A stretch of DNA of 64,000 bases from contig NZ_CP051185.1 of the NCBI RefSeq assembly GCF_012516315.1, forward strand, positions 2,593,403 to 2,657,402, read 5' to 3'. The DNA comes from Limnospira fusiformis SAG 85.79 (lineage in GTDB: Bacteria; Cyanobacteriota; Cyanobacteriia; Cyanobacteriales; Microcoleaceae). Shown here piece after piece: positions 44,135 to 53,526 of the stretch (position 1 is the stretch's first letter; the number at the start of each line of letters is the position of its first letter). The notes beneath the pieces are model-generated. The model did not search any database. It was not told the DNA's origin and was given only the letters and a program-made list of their open reading frames with translations. The position numbers and the translations under genes were made by a program.

Positions 44135-46807
44135 TCAATTCATAATAGGTGGGCGTACCAAAATGACAGTACAAGGACAACCACGGGCGATCGCTTCGGG
44201 GATATTACCCTTAATCGCCTGTTGCAGCATACTTTCGCCACTAGCACCCAAAACAATCACATCACAGTAATCATGATTAGCAATATCCAAAAGTACATCA
44301 ACCACAGACCTAGCACAAACAGCAGTTGCCACCACCTCCCCATTAATGGGGCTTTTCAACTCCTCAACTAGGTGGTCTAGCTTTGCCATTTCCGCCTCAG
44401 ACAAAGCATTTTTAACCACAGTTAACAGTCGGATATCGGGGCGCAAACTCAACCTAGCCAAACCGGGTAAAATGCCCATTGCGGCTGGTGGAGGTCCCCC
44501 AGTTCGCAGAGGAACTAACCAACGTCGCCAAACCGGAAACTGGAGCGATCGCTGATCTGAGGGGTCACTAAAAATGGGGTTAACATTTTTTCCCCACTTC
44601 ACCAAAACAACCTCACCGGGTACTTGTCGAATAATGGTATCAACCACAGTGCCAAAAACCCGATTAGTGGCGGACCTTTCCCCTTGCCACCCAATCAAAG
44701 TCAAATCAATATTTCGTTCTTGCACCGTCTCCAAAATCGCCCCAGACACATCATGACTGACCCTAATTTGAGTATGAATAGGAACCCGCCAGCTTTTGGC
44801 AATACGTTCAGCTTGGCGAAGTAGACGGCGACATTTAGTAATGGATACCGGAGTTTCCGCCGGGGACAAATTGCGAGCAATGGTAATAATAGTCAAGCAT
44901 TCTAGCTCATAATTACGTTCAGCAGCGATCGCCGCCGCAATATGTAGCAAAGCCGGGGCGGTAGTGGGATTATTCAAAGCCACCAATAGTCGCCCATGAC
45001 CGACCATGGGGCCGCGAGTTTGATAAACCACATAGGAGGGGGTGGCATGATGCCCCACCTGGTGACTACCGCTAATATATCCAAGTTCACCGCGAATAAT
45101 ATCGCTGCGGGTAATAATTCCCACCAAATGCCGCCCCTCGACGACGGGAAGGCGACTGAGTTTTTGCCGTCCCAACAGATACAGAACCTCACTGAGGGGA
45201 GCATCAGGGTAAATAGTAACAGGTTGGGGAGTCATCAGCTTATGTAGGGGGGTTTGTTCTGATATGTCTTGTTGGTTAATCTTTGCCATATCAGTTTGGC
45301 TGATAATACCGACCAATTTACCCTGGTTGACTACGGGAAAGCCGCGATGATGGGATTGAGAAAAAGCGGACCTAACCTGTTCTAGGGATAACTGATCTTC
45401 GAGAGTTTCTACCTGTCGCTGCATAACATCCCTAGCGTGCAACATATTTAAGGCTACCCGGTCAGCATTTTGGTCAGGTTCCAATTCAATGCCACTCAAA
45501 GCCAATAGGCGATCGTATAGGGAATGTTTTTCTATCTTTTCGGCTACCAAATAGGAGACCACAGAACAGATCATCAGTGGCAGAACCAAGTTAAAATCGG
45601 TGGTGATTTCAAAGACAATCACCACGGCGGTGACCGGAGTCCGAGACACGGCACAGAAAAAGGCTCCCATTCCGGCAAAAGCAAAAGTGGTGTGAGGTTG
45701 TAAGGCGATCGTTGCCTCTTCCCATAAGCCAATAGTATTCCCCAAAGCCGCGCCTAAAATTAGGGATGGTGCAAATAATCCACCCGGCGCACCGGAACCC
45801 GCCGCCATGGTAGTTAGGGAAAACTGCACTACAAAAGCTAGGGCTGTGGTTGTCCAGAGGATATTACCTTTGAGGATATATTCTCGCAAACCGGCATTAT
45901 CTCGAAAAGTCTCTGGTAGCACAGCAATAACCATCCCACAAATTAGACCCGCCACAGCCATACTCAGGGGTAGTCCTAATTTGAGGGTATGGCGGTTAAA
46001 TTTCTGAAAGGTAATAATTCCCCGACTGAATAACACCCCAAATACTCCCGAGAGAACACCCACCAGGATATAAAAGGGGATTTCTAGGGGTTCAATTAAC
46101 CATTGTTGATATAGGGCTTCTGGGGGTATGTCTATGGTGGGAGGTAGTCCCATGGCTTTGTTTCCTAATAGCCGGGATACTACCGCCCCAGTAAATGAGG
46201 CGATAATGGCGGGTCCGAGGGTTAATCCTGAGATGTCGTGTAGGAGGTCTTCCACTACGAATAAAACCCCGGCTATGGGAGCGTTAAACCCGGCGGCTAG
46301 TCCGGCGGCGGCTCCACAGGCGATTAGTTGTTTGCGATAGTTGGGAGAAGTGGGAACCCAACGACTTACCCAGGCGGCGAGGGCGGCTCCGATTTGTACT
46401 GTTGGCCCCTGTCGTCCTAGGGTGAATCCAGAAGCCATGGTGATCATGGTGCTGATCAGTTTGACTACTGCTACCCGTAGATCTAGGGAGGTTTTGATTC
46501 CCCCTAGGGCTGCTTTAACTTGGGGGATACCGCTTCCGGCTGCTTCTGGGGCTATGCGTTCGACTAGGAAACCAGACAACAGCCCCCCGACTACGCCTAA
46601 TATGGGTAAAAATAGCCAAGCTGAAAAGTGGGCGGAACCTTGGACTCGCCAAGACCCTAACCACCCGGCTCCTGTTCTCAGAAAAAAGGCGGCTATTCCT
46701 GAAATTAATCCGATTAAGCCGGCTTCTAAAATGGCCAGCCTTTGGGAACCGCCAATTATGGATTTGGCGAGGCTCTGGAATTGATTGGTTAAGGATGGCC
46801 AGTACAC
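44135..46807 (-). CDS. ClC chloride channel/transporter with CBS and universal stress domains
   Basis: 890 residues. About 1-430 is a ClC membrane core with GSGIP (91-95), GRQGPTVQIG (131-140) and GSGAPGGLFAPSL (337-349). Two CBS domains follow (about 450-570), then two universal-stress-protein domains (about 600-890). The usual pore glutamate of GREGP is Gln133. The position of the internal proton glutamate reads Asp187 (VVEDL), and the conserved pore Tyr is Phe405 (TTDFNL), by eye alignment to E. coli ClC. This suggests altered or absent proton coupling. The gene ends a leftward group with two response regulators, 2-10 bp apart. Confidence 0.9.
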   Translation of the reverse strand: MYWPSLTNQFQSLAKSIIGGSQRLAILEAGLIGLISGIAAFFLRTGAGWLGSWRVQGSAHFSAWLFLPILGVVGGLLSGFLVERIAPEAAGSGIPQVKAALGGIKTSLDLRVAVVKLISTMITMASGFTLGRQGPTVQIGAALAAWVSRWVPTSPNYRKQLIACGAAAGLAAGFNAPIAGVLFVVEDLLHDISGLTLGPAIIASFTGAVVSRLLGNKAMGLPPTIDIPPEALYQQWLIEPLEIPFYILVGVLSGVFGVLFSRGIITFQKFNRHTLKLGLPLSMAVAGLICGMVIAVLPETFRDNAGLREYILKGNILWTTTALAFVVQFSLTTMAAGSGAPGGLFAPSLILGAALGNTIGLWEEATIALQPHTTFAFAGMGAFFCAVSRTPVTAVVIVFEITTDFNLVLPLMICSVVSYLVAEKIEKHSLYDRLLALSGIELEPDQNADRVALNMLHARDVMQRQVETLEDQLSLEQVRSAFSQSHHRGFPVVNQGKLVGIISQTDMAKINQQDISEQTPLHKLMTPQPVTIYPDAPLSEVLYLLGRQKLSRLPVVEGRHLVGIITRSDIIRGELGYISGSHQVGHHATPSYVVYQTRGPMVGHGRLLVALNNPTTAPALLHIAAAIAAERNYELECLTIITIARNLSPAETPVSITKCRRLLRQAERIAKSWRVPIHTQIRVSHDVSGAILETVQERNIDLTLIGWQGERSATNRVFGTVVDTIIRQVPGEVVLVKWGKNVNPIFSDPSDQRSLQFPVWRRWLVPLRTGGPPPAAMGILPGLARLSLRPDIRLLTVVKNALSEAEMAKLDHLVEELKSPINGEVVATAVCARSVVDVLLDIANHDYCDVIVLGASGESMLQQAIKGNIPEAIARGCPCTVILVRPPIMN

Positions 46808-46809
46808 GA

Positions 46810-47184
46810 TTAGTTACCTAGAGCATTACTGATTTGATCGGAAATTTCTAGGGGTTCAAAGGGTTTGTTAATGATGGCGATCGCTCCTAATCCTAAATAG
46901 AGCGATCGTTGTTTAGGTGAGTTGTTGGCTGTCATCAAAATCACCGGAATTTCCGCAGTCATTATATCATTTTTGAGCATTTTTATGGTAGCCTCTCCAT
47001 CTACACCCGGCATAACTAGATCCAGTAGGATAACATCCGGTTGCTGTTGTTTCGCTATAGTAAATCCTTCCGTTCCTGATGCGGCTGTTAGCACCTGCCA
47101 TTTCCCTTGCAGTTGTAAACAGCTTTCCGTCACCAATAGAATATCCTCATCATCATCAATAATCAAAACTGTTTGGCTGATCAT
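46810..47184 (-). CDS. Single-domain response regulator (CheY-like)
   Basis: The 124-residue receiver has the acidic pair in IIDDDED, the phospho-acceptor Asp55 in VILLDLVMPG, a Thr in LMTAN and the Lys107 in INKPFEP. It has no output domain, so it must pass its signal to another protein. The spacing to the next gene on the same strand (10 bp) and to the ClC gene (2 bp) suggests one operon. Confidence 0.9.
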   Translation of the reverse strand: MISQTVLIIDDDEDILLVTESCLQLQGKWQVLTAASGTEGFTIAKQQQPDVILLDLVMPGVDGEATIKMLKNDIMTAEIPVILMTANNSPKQRSLYLGLGAIAIINKPFEPLEISDQISNALGN

Positions 47185-47193
47185 GGTAGTAAA

Positions 47194-49524
47194 TTATCCG
47201 ATAATTTGATTGCGTCCGCCCTGTTTAGCTTGATCTAAGTTAGCATCTGCCACTCGATACAGTAGTTGTAAATCATGCCCATCTTCTGGATATTGAGCTA
47301 CTCCCCCACTAAAGGTGACCGAAAAAGCTATATGATCTTCTGGAATTAGCACCTCCAAGCGCCACTCTTCTAAAACTTTTTGCAGTCGCTTCATGGCATC
47401 TTGTTTATAAGTACCATACATGGCTACCGCAAATTCTTCTCCTCCCCATCTTCCTACTATATCTTCCTGTCGAAATGCTTTTTTGAGAACTTCCCCAAAT
47501 CGGTGCAGAACCCAGTCCCCCGTATCATGACCATATTGGTCATTAATATCTTTAAAATTGTCCAGGTCTAAAATGGCAAAGCACAGGGGTTGTTTGTGAC
47601 GACCAGCAATCCGAATTAATCGGTTTATATCTTCAGTTGATTTATAGCGATTTTCGATTCCGGTTAAGGTGTCTATCTCCGCTATATTACGCCACAGACG
47701 ACTGCGATGCAAGCGACTAAATAAACGGGCTATTAATTCCGGTCCGACTACCGGTTTGCTAATAAAATCATCAGCACCGGCTCTAAATAGTTCCGCTCTA
47801 GTTTCTGGGTCTGTGTGGTTGGTTAATACTAAAATCGGCAGATAACGCCATCTGGGTTCGTTGCGAATTACCTGACATAAATCAATGCCATTATAATGGG
47901 GCATTTCTACATCAATAATTAGTAAATCCGGGTTAGATATTTCTAAGACTTGCCAGAATTTTCGCGGAGTATTTAGGGTTTTTACCTCTAATCCCAAGGG
48001 ACACAACAGGGCTTCTAATAGTTCCAAAATTTGCGGATCATCATTAATCGCTATAATGGTTCCGGTGATGGTATTATTATTCAGAATTCCTGTGACTATC
48101 TCCACAATTTGATGGCTAGATATCGGTTTTTGCAGAAACGCCCGACTCCCTAAACGACACACCGTCAGCCTATCTATAAAACTCGATCGCCTTGAGAATA
48201 TGACCACCGGAATTTCTGGGTGATGATAGGCGATATCTTCTAATAGCATTAACCCATCTTCTTCCGGCTTGGGAAAGTTCAATTCTAGTAAAATTATACT
48301 GGGCTGATACTCAACCATCATGGCTCTGGCTATCCCCACACCAGGAGCCAGTCGAGCCTCTAAACCACGACTATGGGCTTCCCTAATAATTTGTTCCCCT
48401 AGGATGGTATCATGATCAACAATCAACAATGACTGCACAGTGGTTTGGGGGTGCTTTTTAATCTCTTTTGTTTGGGGTTGGGTCGGCGTTTTTTTCAGCT
48501 CCTTTAAGAGGTCTTCAGTTAATTGCTCAATTTGTGTTTGCTTGTCGGTGTCTAGGGGTTGTTCTCCCGCTAACAAGTATTCGATTTTTCGGGCGATTTC
48601 GGAACCTCGACCATATCCAAAAGTTCCCAAAGAACCCGCTAGTTTGTGAGCCTCTATATAGGCATATTGGCGGGGGTTGTTTTCATCATTTAAATCTTGG
48701 GAATTAGCCATAGCTATTGCTTGAATACTCTCAACTCTAGCTATGGTTTTGTCTTTGATTTTTGCCCAAATCTCCGTAACGGTTTCATCTACGGACAAAG
48801 GGGGGCGGTTCAAGGATGAATATTGATGACTAAAACTCCCGTCATCTAGGGATTTAATCCGATATCCAATCCCATAGACATTTTCAATTAACTTGGGGTC
48901 TCCGCCAGCGTCTTTTAGCTTATTGCGTAGACTTTTAATATGGGCGCGGACAGTGTTATCGGCTGCAGGTTCTTCTATTGACCAGAGATGTTCGATGATG
49001 CTATCGTAGCTGAAAACACGATAGGGACTGCGAATAAATAATTCCATCAATCCATATTCTTTGGGGGTGAGAGGTAAGACCGATTTTTGGTAGGAAATCT
49101 CGCATTTTGCCGGGTTTAAAGTTAGGTCTCCCCAATGGATTACTGGCGGTAAAGAAATGGTCGCACGACGCAATAAGGCGCGCATTCTGGCGATTAATTC
49201 TTCAGCCCTAATCGGTTTGACTAGATAATCATCAGCCCCCGCGTCTAGCCCTAAAACCTTGTCTTCGCAGCTATCACGAGCTGTTAATAATAGCACTGGC
49301 ATCTGATAATTATGCGATCGCAATTTTCGACATAGTGCAATCCCATTCAGTTTCGGCAACATAATATCTAGGATAACCAAACTATATTCAAAACTTTCGA
49401 TATAGTTCCATCCCGATTCGCCGTCGGTCGCTATATCGACTACATAATTATGAGCTTTCAGAGATTTGGATAATTGTTGATTCAAATATTGATCATCATC
49501 CACTAAAAGAATTTTCATGGTCAA
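47194..49524 (-). CDS. Hybrid response regulator: REC-wHTH-HPt-REC-REC-GGDEF
   Basis: 776 residues with six domains: receiver 1 (4-120, Asp53, Lys103), an OmpR-type winged helix (about 130-228), an HPt domain (about 245-345, His293 in EAHKLAGSLG), receiver 2 (365-482), receiver 3 (490-610, Asp538 in LLIIDVEMP) and a GGDEF domain (615-776, GGEEF at 694-698, preceded by ILDLDNF). In receiver 2 the phospho-site reads Glu414 (IILLELNFP) instead of Asp. It combines DNA binding, phosphotransfer and cyclic-di-GMP synthesis. The sensor kinase is not in the window. The RxxD product-inhibition site was not checked with certainty. Confidence 0.9.
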   Translation of the reverse strand: MTMKILLVDDDQYLNQQLSKSLKAHNYVVDIATDGESGWNYIESFEYSLVILDIMLPKLNGIALCRKLRSHNYQMPVLLLTARDSCEDKVLGLDAGADDYLVKPIRAEELIARMRALLRRATISLPPVIHWGDLTLNPAKCEISYQKSVLPLTPKEYGLMELFIRSPYRVFSYDSIIEHLWSIEEPAADNTVRAHIKSLRNKLKDAGGDPKLIENVYGIGYRIKSLDDGSFSHQYSSLNRPPLSVDETVTEIWAKIKDKTIARVESIQAIAMANSQDLNDENNPRQYAYIEAHKLAGSLGTFGYGRGSEIARKIEYLLAGEQPLDTDKQTQIEQLTEDLLKELKKTPTQPQTKEIKKHPQTTVQSLLIVDHDTILGEQIIREAHSRGLEARLAPGVGIARAMMVEYQPSIILLELNFPKPEEDGLMLLEDIAYHHPEIPVVIFSRRSSFIDRLTVCRLGSRAFLQKPISSHQIVEIVTGILNNNTITGTIIAINDDPQILELLEALLCPLGLEVKTLNTPRKFWQVLEISNPDLLIIDVEMPHYNGIDLCQVIRNEPRWRYLPILVLTNHTDPETRAELFRAGADDFISKPVVGPELIARLFSRLHRSRLWRNIAEIDTLTGIENRYKSTEDINRLIRIAGRHKQPLCFAILDLDNFKDINDQYGHDTGDWVLHRFGEVLKKAFRQEDIVGRWGGEEFAVAMYGTYKQDAMKRLQKVLEEWRLEVLIPEDHIAFSVTFSGGVAQYPEDGHDLQLLYRVADANLDQAKQGGRNQIIG

Positions 49525-49605
49525 TTGAGATTAATGTATGTTAAAATATGATGGTTTCCCTTGATGTAAATCATAACTCAATAGACCCTTCCGTGGCTAA
49601 TATCC

Positions 49606-49989
49606 ATGAAACCCAAAATTAAAAACCAACTGGCTTGGCAGCAAGCTGAAATACTTATGCAGCCAGCTTTAATCAGAGTCCTAGATAACATTCGTAAGCA
49701 ACTGGAAACATCTATCTGGAAGGGAAGTTATGAAACCCATACCACCCCCTATCCGGGTTATGTACTTAAATTAGAGCATAATGGCCAACAAGTAAACATT
49801 GATGTTTGGGATCTGTGTTATCAAGTCTGTTTCCAGGACTATCAACCCACCCATACACCTGACCAACCCCAGGAGGTGGAAATTGATACCAGTTTACTGG
49901 ATAATACAGGAGATGTAGATTGGGATAAACTCGATCGCAAAACTCAAGACTTAATCGAGAAAGTTTTTGCTAATTTAACAGGACAATGA
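49606..49989 (+). CDS. Conserved hypothetical protein, 127 residues
   Basis: The protein starts MKPKIKNQLAWQQAEILMQPALIRVLDNIRKQL and has a central YPGYVLKLEHNGQQVNIDVWDLCYQVCF, then an acidic tail. No named family is recognised. Its TGA overlaps the ATG of ygfZ by 4 bp, so they are probably co-translated. Being divergent from the response regulator, its promoter lies in the 81-bp gap. Confidence 0.6.
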   Translation: MKPKIKNQLAWQQAEILMQPALIRVLDNIRKQLETSIWKGSYETHTTPYPGYVLKLEHNGQQVNIDVWDLCYQVCFQDYQPTHTPDQPQEVEIDTSLLDNTGDVDWDKLDRKTQDLIEKVFANLTGQ

Positions 49990-51035
49990 CTAAAACCCTC
50001 CCAGAGATTTACGCGAATACCAAAGCCATATATGATGAAGCTGGTCAGGTTCCCCTCAGTTTTGATAATGACACTGAAGCGTTGAATGCTTCCGAGGAGA
50101 CGGTGGCGTTATGCGATCGCTCCCATTGGGGACTATTAGAACTTTCTGGGGAAGATCGTTTATCTTTCCTCCACAACCAAAGCACCAATTCTATTAGCGA
50201 TCGCCAACCGGGACAGGGATGTGATACAGTATTTGTCACCTCCACCGCCCGAAATATCGATCTAGCAACGGCTTACATGACCGAGGAGGCGGTGTTATTA
50301 CTGGTTTCGCCGAATCGCCGTCAGCACCTGCTACAATGGCTAGACCGCTATATTTTCCCCATGGATAGGGTTAACATAAAAGACATCAGCGACCAGTGGG
50401 CGATATTTAGTCTCATTGGACCGGAAAGTTCCTCTCTACTGACAAAACTGGGGGCTACCATGGCTGAAAATCTGACCCGGGGAAATCACTGGGTTGACAT
50501 GGTGGCTAATATTTCCGTTCGTGTGGCGATCGGTAGTGGTTTGGCTAGGGAAGGATACACTCTGATAGTTCCCACAGAGGCGGCGGGGAATTTGTGGCTA
50601 TCTCTGACGGAAGCTGGGGCTGTTCCTTTGGGCGATCGCATTTGGGAACAACTCCGCATTCTCCAGGGTCGCCCCACACCCGATCGGGAACTAACAGAAG
50701 ATTATAACCCCCTAGAAGCGGGATTATGGGGTAATATTTCCTTTGAGAAAGGTTGTTATATCGGACAGGAAACCATCGCCCGTCTCAACACTTATAAAGG
50801 AGTTAAACAACGATTATGGGGTTTGCGTCTTTCGGGTTTTGTGGAACCGGGAACCGTGATTAATCTCAAGGATGAAAAAGTCGGTAAACTTACCAGCATT
50901 ACCGAGACTCAAGAGGGATGGTTTGGCTTGGGTTATATCCGCACAAAAGCGGGGGGCGAAGGCTCGCAAGTATCCCTAGGAGACACAACGGCTACAGTGG
51001 TAGCAGTTCCTTTTTTAAGCCATCCTGAAAGCTGA
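49986..51035 (+). CDS. ygfZ: Folate-binding YgfZ/GcvT-like protein
   Basis: The 349-residue protein has the GcvT-like fold and the diagnostic KGCYIGQE motif near 258-265, which marks YgfZ/IBA57-type folate-binding proteins that help iron-sulfur cluster enzymes. Other family text: LELSGEDRLSFLHNQSTN near 51-68. It overlaps the preceding small gene by 4 bp. Confidence 0.85.
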   Translation: MTKTLPEIYANTKAIYDEAGQVPLSFDNDTEALNASEETVALCDRSHWGLLELSGEDRLSFLHNQSTNSISDRQPGQGCDTVFVTSTARNIDLATAYMTEEAVLLLVSPNRRQHLLQWLDRYIFPMDRVNIKDISDQWAIFSLIGPESSSLLTKLGATMAENLTRGNHWVDMVANISVRVAIGSGLAREGYTLIVPTEAAGNLWLSLTEAGAVPLGDRIWEQLRILQGRPTPDRELTEDYNPLEAGLWGNISFEKGCYIGQETIARLNTYKGVKQRLWGLRLSGFVEPGTVINLKDEKVGKLTSITETQEGWFGLGYIRTKAGGEGSQVSLGDTTATVVAVPFLSHPES

Positions 51036-51070
51036 GATTTTAAACATCATTAACTGAGGGGATTAACACA

Positions 51071-51103
51071 GGGCGGGTAGTGGTTAGACGAAATCACCCG
51101 CCC
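51071..51103. terminator. Hairpin between convergent ygfZ and TMEM14-like genes
   Basis: GGGCGGGT (51071-51078) and ACCCGCCC (51096-51103) form a perfect 8-bp stem with a 17-base loop, 36 bp after ygfZ and 18 bp from the convergent gene's stop. No T-run is seen on either side. It may serve as a bidirectional transcript end. Confidence 0.45.
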
Positions 51104-51120
51104 GCGTCGGAGTTGGGCTT

Positions 51121-51468
51121 TTAAACCATCAGCCCAGTATTGAAACCGCCAATAATTTGATAAACCATCACAGCGATCGCCACCATTCCTAAAATTACCA
51201 TTAAACCGGACGGCATAAATTTTCGAGTCTTCACATATCGACCCACAAAAGCTAATACTAAAACCACGGAAATAACTAGGGCAAAAATTAACGCCCATTC
51301 CCAGCCTTGGGCTTGTCCAAAAGCTGCGACCAATAACAGTATACCACTACTGACACCCGCTATTAGAGAAATCTTACTTTGGGCTTTCTTATATCCAACA
51401 ATTCCCCCAACAATTGCCAAAACTCCATAAAGGAGAGTGGCGATCATACCTAAACTCATCAATCCCAA
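51121..51468 (-). CDS. TMEM14-like small membrane protein
   Basis: The 115-residue protein has four hydrophobic helices with small residues (YGVLAIVGGIVGYKKAQSK, AGVSSGILLLVAAFG, ALIFALVISVVLVLAFVGR, MVILGMVAIAVMVYQ). Gly-rich first helix and KxxS pattern resemble the TMEM14/FAX family, whose plastid members export fatty acids. Function in cyanobacteria is unproven. A start at the internal Met giving MSLGMIATL is equally possible. Confidence 0.7.
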   Translation of the reverse strand: MGLMSLGMIATLLYGVLAIVGGIVGYKKAQSKISLIAGVSSGILLLVAAFGQAQGWEWALIFALVISVVLVLAFVGRYVKTRKFMPSGLMVILGMVAIAVMVYQIIGGFNTGLMV

Positions 51469-51629
51469 CTCCTACTGATTAAAAACTGCCATCAATAGCA
51501 ACTTATCAGGAATCAGACAGACTCCGCAGAAAATGTTGTAAAAATTAACGTTTTTGATGGTGGCACTATGCCATATAATCAGAGAGTGTCGTGGTTGTGT
51601 TTAGATGTAAGTTTCAGCCAAATTAGCCC

Positions 51630-52943
51630 ATGTCCTCACCGTTATCTGAAGCGATCGCTAAAATTCGATTTCTGCAACGTCAAGCGCTATCCCTGCTGCT
51701 TTATCAGGAAGTAATGGGAGATCCAATAGGTCAAGCCTTTATGAACCTATTAGACTATATGTTACAAGCAGACAGCCATCAAACTTTACAGGCTTATAGT
51801 TACTGGTTTCGAGTCCAAGCCGAACAATCCCAAAGCTGGCAAAATTACTTAATCACTCAAATTCTGAGGGCAGATAATCCCTTTTCCCGTCAAGCCCAAC
51901 AGTGCGACCTAACGGCATTAAATCCCTCTTTAATTGCGGCTACCCGTCACGATTTAGGAATCTTACATATCCTCTATAAATGTCAGGGGATAAAAATGGC
52001 TCAATGGGTACAAGCGATCGCCCAAATTCCCGAATTGCCAATAGTTTGGGAAGATGAACCTATTTTAGTTGATAAAATTGAAGAACTGGCTCTGCGTAAT
52101 CAGTTAGCCCAAGGGGAAAATTGGGGAGATGCCATTGAAGCGATCGCCGCCCACTATCGACAATATGGAACTGGTCAATTTGCCGAAAACCAGGCATTTC
52201 GTTGGCGGAATGGGGAACTAATGGCGATCGCGAATCCTGATCCGATTCACCTCAACCAATTAGTAGGATATGAACCACAGCGAGAAATCTTGTTAAAAAA
52301 TACCGAGTTTTTATTGGCGGGATATTCTGCCTTAAATGTTCTGTTATATGGCAGTAGGGGGTCAGGGAAATCTTCCCTAGTTAAAGCCTTGTTACATCAA
52401 TATAGCGATCGAGGTTTGCGATTAATTGAAGTAACTAAATCTGAACTGCGAGACCTACCCCAAGTAATTGAACAGTTGCGGGGAGTTCCCCAAAAGTTTA
52501 TTATCTTTGTGGATGACCTATCTTTTGAAGAAGATGATGATGCTTTTAAAGCCTTGAAAGTTGTCCTGGAAGGAAATATGACCGCCCGACCTGAAAATGT
52601 GGTGGTATATGCCACCTCAAACCGCCGCCATTTAGTCCGAGAGTTTTTTGATGAACGTCCCCGCCCTCAAGACCAAAATGAAGTACAGGCTTGGGATACA
52701 GTCCAGGAAAAGCTATCATTTGCCGATCGCTTTGGCTTAACCCTGACTTTTGAACCAGCAGATCAGGAAACTTATCTTAGCATAGTTAAGCATCTGGCTA
52801 CTCAAGCCGGAATAACTATCGATCCAGAAGATCTTGATTATCGCGCCCGCCAGTGGGCAACAAGACATAATGGGCGATCGGGACGGACGGCGCGACAGTT
52901 TATCGATTTTCTGGCCGCGGAAATTGCCCTAGCTGATCAATAG
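51630..52943 (+). CDS. DUF815-family AAA ATPase
   Basis: The 437-residue protein has an N-terminal helical half, then LVGYEPQREILLKNTEFLLAG, Walker A YGSRGSGKSS near 238-247, Walker B FIIFVDDLSFE near 290-300, sensor 1 VYATSNRRHL and a C-terminal helical lid (GRSGRTARQFIDFL). This is the DUF815 pattern, a family of AAA ATPases of unknown substrate. It is followed 72 bp later by a TerB-like gene in the same direction. Confidence 0.8.
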   Translation: MSSPLSEAIAKIRFLQRQALSLLLYQEVMGDPIGQAFMNLLDYMLQADSHQTLQAYSYWFRVQAEQSQSWQNYLITQILRADNPFSRQAQQCDLTALNPSLIAATRHDLGILHILYKCQGIKMAQWVQAIAQIPELPIVWEDEPILVDKIEELALRNQLAQGENWGDAIEAIAAHYRQYGTGQFAENQAFRWRNGELMAIANPDPIHLNQLVGYEPQREILLKNTEFLLAGYSALNVLLYGSRGSGKSSLVKALLHQYSDRGLRLIEVTKSELRDLPQVIEQLRGVPQKFIIFVDDLSFEEDDDAFKALKVVLEGNMTARPENVVVYATSNRRHLVREFFDERPRPQDQNEVQAWDTVQEKLSFADRFGLTLTFEPADQETYLSIVKHLATQAGITIDPEDLDYRARQWATRHNGRSGRTARQFIDFLAAEIALADQ

Positions 52944-53015
52944 ATTGGAAAAATTCGGCATCCAGTGTCATCATAATCAAGATCGGAAATACTCCCAAAT
53001 CAGGAAAAATTAACT

Positions 53016-53447
53016 ATGTCTGAATCTACTGATAGCAACGCTACTATTAAACTTTCACCCCCGGAAGCCTTTGCGGCGATCGCTTTAATTGCCATAGCCG
53101 CTGATGGTTTGGTTCTCCCCAGTGAGTCTCAAATCCTCAATAGTAGTCTATCGCGAATGCAGCTTTTTAGCGACTATTCCCCGACTCAGAAACGGGAAAT
53201 GCTAGATCGTCTACTCACGGAAATTAAAACCCACGGCTACAATACTTTATTAAAATCGGCGATCGCTGTCTTACCCAAAGAGTTACGGGAAACAGTCTTT
53301 GCCATTGCTACAGATATCACTCTCGCTGATGGTGAAATTACCAAAGAGGAAGAAGACCTACTTAATGACCTCTACAGTTCCCTCGATTTATCAGAAGAAA
53401 TGGCTACCAAAATTATTGATGTTATGATGATCAAAAACCAAGGATAG
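53016..53447 (+). CDS. TerB-family protein
   Basis: The 143-residue helical protein has two similar halves with EAFAAIALIAIAADGLV near 18-34 and ETVFAIATDITLADGEITKEEEDLL near 91-115. The A-x-D-G-x-[IV]-x-x-x-E pattern is typical of TerB/DjlA-like metal-binding domains. The family is linked to tellurite resistance and to membrane stress, but function here is unknown. Confidence 0.7.
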   Translation: MSESTDSNATIKLSPPEAFAAIALIAIAADGLVLPSESQILNSSLSRMQLFSDYSPTQKREMLDRLLTEIKTHGYNTLLKSAIAVLPKELRETVFAIATDITLADGEITKEEEDLLNDLYSSLDLSEEMATKIIDVMMIKNQG

Positions 53448-53463
53448 TCAATTCCCATAAATT

Positions 53464-53488
53464 CCCCTGATTTCCCCTAGTTCAGGGG
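53464..53488. terminator. Hairpin downstream of the TerB-like gene
   Basis: CCCCTGA (53464-53470) pairs with TCAGGGG (53482-53488) around an 11-base loop, 16 bp after the stop at 53447. There is no T-run. It probably marks the transcript end. Confidence 0.4.
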
Positions 53489-53526
53489 AACAATAGTCCG
53501 AAATTGCTCATTTATTCATCACCTTT

